NCBI GenBank assembly: GCA_047639615.1
Contig: JBLIOL010000157.1
Span: 1-12,166, forward strand
DNA: 12,166 bases
DNA from: CAYWNK01 sp047639615
GTDB lineage: Bacteria > Planctomycetota > UBA1135 > GCA-002686595
Direction: 5' to 3'
Part shown: positions 1 to 6,744 of the stretch, piece after piece
How the letters are laid out: each line of letters starts with the position of its first letter
How positions within the stretch are numbered: the first letter of the stretch is position 1
Notes under the pieces: model-generated
What the model saw: the letters and a program-made list of their open reading frames with translations, nothing else
The model's database searches: none
Told to the model about the DNA's origin: nothing
Program-made: the position numbers and the translations under genes

Positions 1-569
1 GAGGGCCAAGCGTTGTAGATGCCCTCGTCCTGGTAGCCCTGGTTGCCGTCGGCCATGCCGTTCACGTCGAGGCACATGACCTCGCAGCGGTTGGTCACGA
101 GATAGACGCGATCGCCGTCGATGGAGGGCGAGGAGCAGATGCCCAGGTACTCCCAATCGCTGACCTTGCCCGTGCCGAGCTTGGGGATATTCAGCTGCCA
201 GATCAGGTCGCCGCTCTCCTCGTCCAAGCAGTAGACCGTGCAGCGATCACCCTTGAAGCGCGCATCGCGCGGGGAGTCGTTGTTGGTGCCCACGTAAACG
301 CGGCCATTGGCGATCGTCGCGTTGCCGTAGCTCTGGGAGCCGAGCTTGGCGATCCACTTGACGTTCTTCGTGCTCGTCGGGTCGATCTCATCGGTAGCAC
401 CGACGAAGTCCCCCGCCACGAATTCGGCCGGCAAGCCCGTGGCCGGCGACGACATATTGCGGCCTTCCGTGCCGCCCCACATGGGCCAATCCTGAGCCAT
501 GGCTCCGGGAGCCGTAAGCCCCGCAAGCAGAGCCAGACCAGCGATTTGATTGCAGCGTGAGTTACTCAT
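1..569 (-). CDS. Secreted PQQ-like beta-propeller protein, 5' part only (gene runs off the left edge)
   Basis: This is the first 189 codons of a minus-strand gene whose ATG is at 569-567. The product starts with a signal peptide (hydrophobic stretch about residues 8-20, probable cleavage after AMA at 23-25). The mature protein opens with WPMWGG, the usual entry strand of bacterial PQQ-type propellers. Blade-type motifs follow: IANGRVYVGTNND at about 87-98, VYCLDEESGDLIWQ at about 112-125, and a GICSSPSIDGDRVYLVTNR segment at about 143-161. The start overlaps the stop of the upstream propeller gene by 8 nt (ATGAGTAA), which suggests translational coupling. The family is an outer-surface or periplasmic repeat scaffold; some members are quinoprotein dehydrogenases, but no catalytic or PQQ-ligand residue can be assigned here. 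The reading frame is open through base 1, so the C-terminal part is missing from the window and any extra domain there is unknown. Confidence 0.88.
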   Translation of the reverse strand, partial: MSNSRCNQIAGLALLAGLTAPGAMAQDWPMWGGTEGRNMSSPATGLPAEFVAGDFVGATDEIDPTSTKNVKWIAKLGSQSYGNATIANGRVYVGTNNDSPRDARFKGDRCTVYCLDEESGDLIWQLNIPKLGTGKVSDWEYLGICSSPSIDGDRVYLVTNRCEVMCLDVNGMADGNQGYQDEGIYNAWP

Positions 570-2814
570 TGGGGGTCACCGAAAGATTGTCGAGGTAGAC
601 CGAGAAGCGGCTTTGGGGAGTGAAGCCATACAGTCCCCAGGCTCCATGGGTATGTCCGTGGGGGTCCGTGACTTCCGTGGTCCAGGCCTCCGGTTCTGCC
701 TCGCCCTTGGGCCAGACCTTGGCGCGGATGATAGCGGAGCCATCGTCCTGTGCGTCCACGCGGGTGAGCATGGTGTACCAGTGGCCGTGCTTCCACTTAA
801 AGGGCACGCTGACCTTGAGGTGCTCCATGTTGGAGCTGATCTCAAGCTCCTGGTGATTGCCCTTGAGCAGCACCAGGTAGCGCTGGTGGATCAAACCCAC
901 CGACGACATGGAGCGGCGGTTGCCTTCTGAGCGGATGTCCGCGCGCATTGTGTAATTCGCATCGTCCGGGTGACCGGCGAGGCTCATGGTGCGCTGGAAG
1001 AGCGGGTTCGACATGTTGCGCGTGACTACGCGCTCGCCGTCGAGATCCACCACTTTCCACTTGGGTCGGCCACCGAACCAGTAGCCAGGAGGGAAGGCGA
1101 AGCTTCCATCGGCCATGTTCAATTCAATCTGGTCGAAGGTCTGCACGTGGGGCAAGCGCGGCACAACGCGCACGCGCATGCTGCCGGCCAGGCCATCCTT
1201 GCCGGCCTTGACCACGCCTACGCCGAGCTGACTGGGCATCAGAGCATCGGTCCAGGTAGTCTCGACCAGAGACGGTACGTCCCACTTGACGGCATCGGGC
1301 GCGAGCTTCTCGACTAGGTGACCGAGAGCGTCCACCCGACTCACCTCGACGGGCACCTGCTGGCCGATGCGCACGGTCACGTCGTGGGGAGTGACCTGCA
1401 GACGCGTGGCAGCACCGAGCTTACCCATCGGCTCCGGGCGCCAGACGGGAGCCCCATCACCGCGCTCACCGAGGCAATAGAGCTTCTCGGTGGTGTGAAT
1501 CAGGATACGTCCACCGGATAGCGCAGGTGCGCCGAGGCATGAGCCCTCGAGCTGCACCTTGGATAGGATCTCAGGACCCTCATCCGAAGGCCGCACGACG
1601 GTGAAGCCACCATCGGTCATGGGCACATAGAGCTTGCCGTCAGCGTACAGCGGCGAGGCGTGCAACTGATCGGGCGCAAGCTTGTGGTGCCACAGGATCT
1701 CGCCGGTGTCAGCGTTGACGCACTGCAAGTCCCCGCGCATGGTCGTGGCGTAGATGCGGTTGCCGACGAGCACTGGCGAGCTGGTAAAAGCCACCAAGTC
1801 CTGGCGCCAGACCTCGGCCGAGTTCGGTAGAACGCCGTCCTCGCCCACTTTCGCGGTCAGGTCCAAGCAAGCCATGCGGCCGATGACCGAACTGTCGCGG
1901 TTCTCCTTGCCGTGCAGAACGATCAGCTTGTCGCCGTAGATCAAGCAGCTGGAGTTGATGCCGCCGATCGCGAAGGGGAAGCGCCAGACGGGCTTACCGC
2001 TACCGGTGTCCACGCAGACGATGTGACCGCCGCCAAGGCCGGCGTACATCAAGCGACGCCCACCACGCTCCTCTACCACGGGCATGGAGAAGGAGCTGTC
2101 CTTCGGCGGACCGCCGGGGGTGCTGTCCCAGAGCACGCGACCGTCGGCCTTGTCGAAGGAGAAGAATCGATCCCGCGCGGGACCCAAGGGGCCCCAGCTG
2201 GCGAAGATGAAGTGAATGATTACCTGGTCGTCCAGGATCAAGGGCGCGCCCGTGCGGCCGTTGGGGAAGGAGAGACGTCCGAGGTCCTCCATCATGGAGC
2301 GGCTCCACAGCAGCTCGCCGTCCGGCGTGTAGCTGTTGAGCAGGCCCGCCGAAGTCATGGCGAAGACGTTGCCCGTGGCCGGATCGATGGTCGGGCTGCC
2401 GATGGCGTAGCGCGTATAGATCAGGTCCGTCAGGAAGTCCGCGTAGCGGTGCTCCCAAAGCAGCTTGCCGCTGTCCTGGTCGAGGCAGAAGAGCACCTCC
2501 TGCAGGTCATCGCCCTTACCCGTGTAGCCGAGCCCGAAAACCCGCCCCTGGGACACCACCGGGGTGCCGCGGCCAGCGATGTTATAGGTCCAGAGCAGGC
2601 CGTCGCCCTCGAGCGAAAGCTGGTCCGGCACACCGGTTTCCGGGGAGGTGCCGTTCTGATCGGGACCACGCCAGTTGAGCCAGCCCTTGAGGCCAGCCCC
2701 ATCGGCCTGGACCGTGAGGGGCTGAGCTAGAGCGGGCCCAGCTGCGAAGGCGAGAAGGAGCAGGCCCACGAGGGCCCTGCCGGACGAGCCGGTCGGGAGA
2801 ATTTTGCGCGACAT
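562..2814 (-). CDS. Secreted PQQ-like beta-propeller protein with Ig-like and C-terminal jelly-roll domains
   Basis: A 750-residue product if translation starts at 2814. A longer in-frame start at 2847 adds 11 residues before the signal peptide; I prefer 2814 because it gives a normal signal peptide (MSRK, then a hydrophobic core ending in ALAQ at about 31). Neither start has a Shine-Dalgarno sequence. Residues about 40-450 are a PQQ-type propeller, with blade motifs such as NWRGPDQNG, CLDQDSGKLLWEHR, VNADTGEILWHHK and a closing KLYCLGERG. Residues about 465-553 look like an Ig-like sandwich (LQVTPHDVTVRIGQQVPVEV). Residues about 560-750 resemble LamG or DUF1080-type jelly rolls, ending SVYLDNLSVTP. 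The protein is probably exported and may bind a polysaccharide or other extracellular ligand. No catalytic residues for a quinoprotein dehydrogenase can be assigned. It is followed by an overlapping second propeller gene on the same strand, so the two are probably expressed together. Confidence 0.92.
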   Translation of the reverse strand: MSRKILPTGSSGRALVGLLLLAFAAGPALAQPLTVQADGAGLKGWLNWRGPDQNGTSPETGVPDQLSLEGDGLLWTYNIAGRGTPVVSQGRVFGLGYTGKGDDLQEVLFCLDQDSGKLLWEHRYADFLTDLIYTRYAIGSPTIDPATGNVFAMTSAGLLNSYTPDGELLWSRSMMEDLGRLSFPNGRTGAPLILDDQVIIHFIFASWGPLGPARDRFFSFDKADGRVLWDSTPGGPPKDSSFSMPVVEERGGRRLMYAGLGGGHIVCVDTGSGKPVWRFPFAIGGINSSCLIYGDKLIVLHGKENRDSSVIGRMACLDLTAKVGEDGVLPNSAEVWRQDLVAFTSSPVLVGNRIYATTMRGDLQCVNADTGEILWHHKLAPDQLHASPLYADGKLYVPMTDGGFTVVRPSDEGPEILSKVQLEGSCLGAPALSGGRILIHTTEKLYCLGERGDGAPVWRPEPMGKLGAATRLQVTPHDVTVRIGQQVPVEVSRVDALGHLVEKLAPDAVKWDVPSLVETTWTDALMPSQLGVGVVKAGKDGLAGSMRVRVVPRLPHVQTFDQIELNMADGSFAFPPGYWFGGRPKWKVVDLDGERVVTRNMSNPLFQRTMSLAGHPDDANYTMRADIRSEGNRRSMSSVGLIHQRYLVLLKGNHQELEISSNMEHLKVSVPFKWKHGHWYTMLTRVDAQDDGSAIIRAKVWPKGEAEPEAWTTEVTDPHGHTHGAWGLYGFTPQSRFSVYLDNLSVTPNE

Positions 2815-2973
2815 GAAAGCCAAGGTTCGGGACGGATCAAAGCCCATCTACGGGCTGAGACGGCGGCCATGGTACGGCCGCGCCCCCCCCGATCCGACCC
2901 TGGGGCCCTTCCTTTGCCAGGACCTTGCAACCAGAGCCTGGCCCTGGCCCGGGATTCAGCCCCTGGCCTGCCT

Positions 2974-2979
2974 TACAAT
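2974..2979 (+). promoter_or_regulatory. Possible -10 element of the SGNH hydrolase gene
   Basis: TACAAT, one mismatch from TATAAT, lies 8 nt before the ATG at 2988 in otherwise very GC-rich sequence. Transcription starting about 7 nt downstream would give a nearly leaderless mRNA, which fits the lack of a Shine-Dalgarno sequence before this gene. I find no convincing -35 hexamer at the expected distance, so this is only a candidate. Confidence 0.22.
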
Positions 2980-2987
2980 GCGCGCAC

Positions 2988-4097
2988 ATGAGCCCCGAGT
3001 CCTCCTCCTCCGGCGCGCCCGAAGCAGCCCGGCGATCCGCCTCCCGCAAACTTCTGTTGGCCGCTTTGGCCTCCGTTGTGGGCTTTGCCGCCACCGAGGG
3101 GGCCGCGCGCCTCGCCCTCGGCCGAATGGGCGACGGTCCGCCCCCGATCGAAATCAGCTGGGAGGAGCACACCGGCGGCAGCAAGTACCAGCTCAAACTC
3201 CGCGACCAGCTCTACGCCCCCCACCCGGCGACCTTCTTCCGCCTGCAGCCGAATCTGGACCTCCCGAAGACCAGCAATCCGCGCATCTTCGGCCTCAGCA
3301 CCAACTCCCACGGCCTGCGCGGGCCGGAATTCGAGAGCACCAAGCCCGCCGGCACCTACCGCGTCCTGTGCCTGGGCGACTCCTGCACCTTCGGCTCCGG
3401 AGCCGCCGACGCCGGCACCTACCCAGCCCAACTGCAAGCCGCACTTGCGGACCTACAGCCTGAGCAAAGCGTCGAGGCCATTAACTCCGGCGTACCCGGC
3501 TTCAGCTCCTACCAGGGCCTGGCCTTCCTCGAGAGCGAAGGCCTCGGCCTCGCACCGGACGCCGTGACCATAGCCTTCGGCTACAACGACAGCTCCCCCG
3601 CAAAATCCGGCAGCAAGCGTGCCTATCGCGAGGGTCTCGCACTCAGCGATCAAGAATTCGGTTCGGCCCGCAAGCCGCCGAGCTCTTGGGCCATCGTGCG
3701 CCTCTACCAACGCTTGCGACCAAGCGCAGTAGCGAACCCGACCGAGGACGAATCCGCTGAGCCCACCAAGCCGCGCGTCGATCTCGCGGACTTCCGCGCC
3801 AACCACGAGCGCATGTTGGCCCTCTGCCAGGCGCGCGGCATCCCGGTGATCCTGATGGTCTGGCCCCTGCGCGCCCAGGTCGCTGAGAAAATGCCCGGCG
3901 ACAGCCAAGCCAAGCTCGCGCTTCTGCCCGAGTACCAGGCGCTGCTACGCGAGTGGGAAGCCCAGGACGGAGTTCAGGTACTCGACCTAATCCCCGCCCT
4001 CGATGGCAAGCCCGAGCACTTTGTAGATCAGGTCCACCTCAATGCCGCGGGTTACGGTGTCGTGGCTCAGCGCTTGGCCGCGGTGCTCGCTCGGTAG
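2988..4097 (+). CDS. Membrane-anchored SGNH/GDSL-family hydrolase
   Basis: A 369-residue product from the ATG at 2988. An in-frame ATG at 2925 adds 21 proline/glycine-rich residues before the membrane segment and is less likely. A basic stretch (RRSASRK) is followed by one hydrophobic helix at about 21-44, which would anchor the protein with its catalytic domain outside the cytoplasm. The SGNH blocks are all present. Block I is CLGDSCTFGSG with the nucleophile Ser132, block II has Gly168 in INSGVPGFSSYQG, block III has Asn200 in FGYND, and block V is DQVHLNAAG with Asp347 and His350. The family hydrolyses esters or acetyl groups of lipids or carbohydrates, and the substrate cannot be told from sequence. 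Residues about 45-120, before block I, are an extra region found in many membrane-bound bacterial members. The gene is divergent from the 562-2814 propeller gene and converges on the 4125-5549 gene with a 27-nt gap. Confidence 0.9.
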   Translation: MSPESSSSGAPEAARRSASRKLLLAALASVVGFAATEGAARLALGRMGDGPPPIEISWEEHTGGSKYQLKLRDQLYAPHPATFFRLQPNLDLPKTSNPRIFGLSTNSHGLRGPEFESTKPAGTYRVLCLGDSCTFGSGAADAGTYPAQLQAALADLQPEQSVEAINSGVPGFSSYQGLAFLESEGLGLAPDAVTIAFGYNDSSPAKSGSKRAYREGLALSDQEFGSARKPPSSWAIVRLYQRLRPSAVANPTEDESAEPTKPRVDLADFRANHERMLALCQARGIPVILMVWPLRAQVAEKMPGDSQAKLALLPEYQALLREWEAQDGVQVLDLIPALDGKPEHFVDQVHLNAAGYGVVAQRLAAVLAR

Positions 4098-4124
4098 ATC
4101 ATGAAATACTGTGCCGCGCACGAT

Positions 4125-5549
4125 TCACTTACTGCCGAAGCAGTAGAGCGCCTTCTCCGTGCGCACATACACGCGCCCCGGCGCCAGGGCCGGGGTGGCG
4201 TAGATCTTCTCTTCCAGATCCACCACCGAGAGCGGGTCGGAACCCTCGCCAGCCGCGAGCACGGTTAGGAGACCGTGCAAGCTAGCGAGGTAAATTTTGC
4301 CATCGGCAGCTACGGGCGAGGCGTAGTAGTTGTCCTCGCCGCCTGCGATGCGCGTGCGCTCGATGACTTCGCCCGTGGCGGGATTGAGGCTGGTCCAAAG
4401 ACCGCCCCCATCGGCTAGCAGGTAGAGCACATCCCCATAGATCAGGGGCGAAGGCAACTGCGGGATAGAGCGCCTATAGGCCCAATTCACGTGGCTTTCG
4501 GTCACATCCCCGGAGCCGCCTAGGCGGATAGAGAGCAGCCCGTTCTGGCTGGCCAGTGCGCGCTGCAGATAGCCCCACTCCTGCTCGTTCAAGCCGTCGC
4601 TGTGGTCCAAGTCCATGAAGCTAAACCAAGCTGCCGCGCGACCTTCGGGCATCTCGTCCTTGTCCACCTGACCGTTGCCACCGTCACCCTCGGCCGCCAG
4701 CATATCCGCGAAGTCCGGCACCGTGACCTGATTGCCAGGCTGGTTCATGGGCGAGCCATAACCATTGGTGAAGACCTGTCCGTTCCAAAGCACCGGAACG
4801 GACTTCATCTCGAAGCACAGACCGCTGGCGAACCAGTTGCGCTCGCCGCTATCGGGATCATAGGAGTCGAGTAGGAAGGAGCCCGGCATAAGCACCTCCG
4901 CGCTGCCGTCCTGGCGCATGTGCACGATCGGCGTGCAGTGTCCGCTGCTGGCCTCGGGCCGAGCGACGCGCCACAGTTCTTCGCCGTCCTCTGCCGAGAA
5001 CGCAGCCAAGTAGGAGCCTAGGTTCTGATCGCAGGCCAGCAGCACCTTGCCGTTCAACAGGATCGGCGACGCCCCCATGCCGTAGCCGTTGTCGAAGGGC
5101 CCCAACGGCACGCGCCATAGCTCCTCCGAGAAATGATCGTAGGCGAGCAAGCCATACTCGGGGAAGAACACGAACACGCCCTCGCGCCCGACCACCGGGC
5201 TGGGCGAAGCGGGGTGGTTGCGACCGTCCACTTTTTTCGCATTCGGTCGCGGCGCAGTGCGGCGCCAGAGGATGTCGCCCGTATCCGCGCTCAAACACAG
5301 GGTCTGCAACTGCTCACCGTCCAAAGCCGTCAGGTAGATGCGGCCCTCGAAGAGAATCGGCGAGGAGTGACCCGGAGGCAGGGGCTTGCGCCAGAGCTGA
5401 TTGGTCGCTGGATCGAGACTCTCAGGCAAGCCCGTCGCGTAGGTCACGCCGGAGCCATTGGGTCCGCGAAAGCGCGACCAACTGGTATCGGGGGTCTGGG
5501 CCTGCGCCAAGGGAACGAGGAGGACAGCTAGGAGCAGAGCGTTCTTCAT
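4125..5549 (-). CDS. Secreted PQQ-like beta-propeller protein with an inserted EF-hand pair
   Basis: A 474-residue product. The frame stays open upstream to 5780, but that extension lies inside the cysteine desulfurase gene and is low-complexity Arg/Pro/Ala sequence. The ATG at 5549 gives a clean signal peptide (MKNALLLAVLLVPLAQAQ, cleavage at about 16-18), so I use it. Blade motifs of the propeller include WSRFRGPNGSG at 24-34, LSADTGDILWRR at 86-97, FSAEDGEELWR at 184-194, LNPATGEVIERTR at 388-400, and a closing YVRTEKALYCFGSK. Residues about 280-332 interrupt the repeats with two EF-hand-like loops. The first (288-299) is degenerate. The second, Asp313, Asp315, Ser317, Asn321 and Glu324, is close to canonical and could bind calcium. 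The gene follows the cysteine desulfurase by 10 nt and is probably the third gene of that transcription unit. The function of the propeller is unknown. Confidence 0.9.
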   Translation of the reverse strand: MKNALLLAVLLVPLAQAQTPDTSWSRFRGPNGSGVTYATGLPESLDPATNQLWRKPLPPGHSSPILFEGRIYLTALDGEQLQTLCLSADTGDILWRRTAPRPNAKKVDGRNHPASPSPVVGREGVFVFFPEYGLLAYDHFSEELWRVPLGPFDNGYGMGASPILLNGKVLLACDQNLGSYLAAFSAEDGEELWRVARPEASSGHCTPIVHMRQDGSAEVLMPGSFLLDSYDPDSGERNWFASGLCFEMKSVPVLWNGQVFTNGYGSPMNQPGNQVTVPDFADMLAAEGDGGNGQVDKDEMPEGRAAAWFSFMDLDHSDGLNEQEWGYLQRALASQNGLLSIRLGGSGDVTESHVNWAYRRSIPQLPSPLIYGDVLYLLADGGGLWTSLNPATGEVIERTRIAGGEDNYYASPVAADGKIYLASLHGLLTVLAAGEGSDPLSVVDLEEKIYATPALAPGRVYVRTEKALYCFGSK

Positions 5550-5559
5550 GGGTATCCAG

Positions 5560-6744
5560 CTAGAGGGCACAAATGTCCTGAGGACCTTCCGCGCGCTCCT
5601 GGCGCACGGCTTGTCTGAGTTCGGCCACGGCGTCGGCGATCTGCGCCGCCTGCGTGTCCTTGCCCAGGGAGAAGCGCAGGCTGCTGCGCACGCGCGCGCC
5701 GGAATGGCCCAGGGCGCGCAAGACGTGACTCGGGCCTTGGCTGGCGCTGGTGCAGGCGGAACCGGAGGAGGCGCAGACACGTTCTAGGCGGGAGAGCAAG
5801 CTCTCAGCATCCACCCCGGCAATGGCCAGGTTCGAGTGGCCCGCCAGCCGAAGCTGGGTGTCGCCGTTGACCTCGATCTCGCCCACGGCAGCCTGCAACT
5901 GCGCCTCGAACTCGTCGCGCAGGGTAGCGATTCGCGCTTCGTCCTCGGCAGCCTCGCGGGCGCGCAGAGCCGCCGCCGTGCCCAGGCCCACGATGGCCGG
6001 CACGTTCAAGGTGCCGGAGCGCCGGCCGGACTCATGCCCGCCGCCGAGCTGCAAGGGGTTCACGCGCACCCGCGGCCGCTTGCGACGCAGGTAGAGCGCG
6101 CCCACGCCTTTGGGCCCATAGAATTTGTGTGCGGAGAGAGACAATAGATCGATACAAGCGCTATCCACGTCCAAGGGTTGCTTGCCTACGAGCTGGGTAG
6201 CGTCCGTATGAAAGAGCGCGCCGTGCTCGCGGCAGAGCGCGCCTATCTCCGCCAAGGGATGCAGCACGCCGAGCTCATTGTTGGCGCCCATCAGAGAGAC
6301 CAGGCGCAAGCCTTTGCGCAGCTCAGCCTGCAGTTGATCCAAGTCCAGGTGCCCACACTCATTCACGGGCAAACGCACAACCTCAAAGCCCTGGGCTTCG
6401 AGCGCATCGATGGGTTCCAAGACCGCGTGATGCTCTGTGGACGCCGTGAGTACCCGGCGCGGTAGTTGTGCGTGGGCCTCCGCTTGGCAGGCACCGAGGA
6501 GGCCTAAGTTGTTGGCCTCGGTGGCCCCGCTGGTGAAGACAATTTCGCGCGGATCCGCACCGATCAGCAGCGCCACTTCCCCACGCGCCTGCTCCACCGC
6601 ACCAGCGGCGGCGCGGCCCATGGCGTGCTGCTTGCTAGCTGCGTTGCCGAAGCTCCCGCTGAGGAAGGGCAACATGCTCTCGAGCACGCGACCATCCAGG
6701 GGCGTGGTCGCTGCGTTATCCAAGTAGATCGGCGCGTCACTCAT
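5560..6744 (-). CDS. iscS: Cysteine desulfurase, group I (IscS/NifS type)
   Basis: A 394-residue PLP enzyme that takes sulfur from L-cysteine as a persulfide for Fe-S cluster assembly and thiolation. It opens with IYLDNAATTPLD. The PLP-binding lysine is Lys207 in SAHKFYGPKG, and the PLP-stacking histidine lies in STEHHAVLE (105/106). Asn156, Asp181 and Gln184 match the cofactor-binding residues of E. coli IscS. The catalytic loop SSGSACTSASQGPSHVLRALG carries Cys331 and has the group I form. Length and motif spacing are typical and the gene looks intact. Its ATG overlaps the TGA of the upstream terpene cyclase gene (ATGA, 6741-6744), so translation is probably coupled. No iscU, iscR, iscA or nif gene is nearby, so whether it is the housekeeping IscS or a specialised paralogue is open; the symbol marks the family rather than a proven role. 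Confidence 0.95.
   Translation of the reverse strand: MSDAPIYLDNAATTPLDGRVLESMLPFLSGSFGNAASKQHAMGRAAAGAVEQARGEVALLIGADPREIVFTSGATEANNLGLLGACQAEAHAQLPRRVLTASTEHHAVLEPIDALEAQGFEVVRLPVNECGHLDLDQLQAELRKGLRLVSLMGANNELGVLHPLAEIGALCREHGALFHTDATQLVGKQPLDVDSACIDLLSLSAHKFYGPKGVGALYLRRKRPRVRVNPLQLGGGHESGRRSGTLNVPAIVGLGTAAALRAREAAEDEARIATLRDEFEAQLQAAVGEIEVNGDTQLRLAGHSNLAIAGVDAESLLSRLERVCASSGSACTSASQGPSHVLRALGHSGARVRSSLRFSLGKDTQAAQIADAVAELRQAVRQERAEGPQDICAL

Noticed and set aside
1912..2730. Plus-strand open frame of 272 codons antisense to the large propeller gene
   Set aside because: It lies wholly inside a well-supported gene on the other strand, has no recognisable domain, and its composition reflects the GC-rich complement. 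Long stop-free antisense frames are expected at this base composition.
2883..2890. Run of eight C residues between divergent genes, as a phase-variation tract
   Set aside because: It is short, lies about 100 nt from the plus-strand start and about 70 nt from the minus-strand start, and such runs arise often by chance in GC-rich intergenic DNA.
4098..4124. Imperfect inverted repeat (ATCATG with CACGAT, inner GTGC/GCAC) in the convergent gap
   Set aside because: The outer arms have a mismatch and a long loop and the inner stem is 4 bp, with no T-tract, so a terminator call is not supported.
5550..5780. N-terminal extension of the EF-hand propeller gene up to 5780
   Set aside because: It overlaps the cysteine desulfurase coding region, is Arg/Pro/Ala-rich, and would bury a clear signal peptide that begins at 5549.
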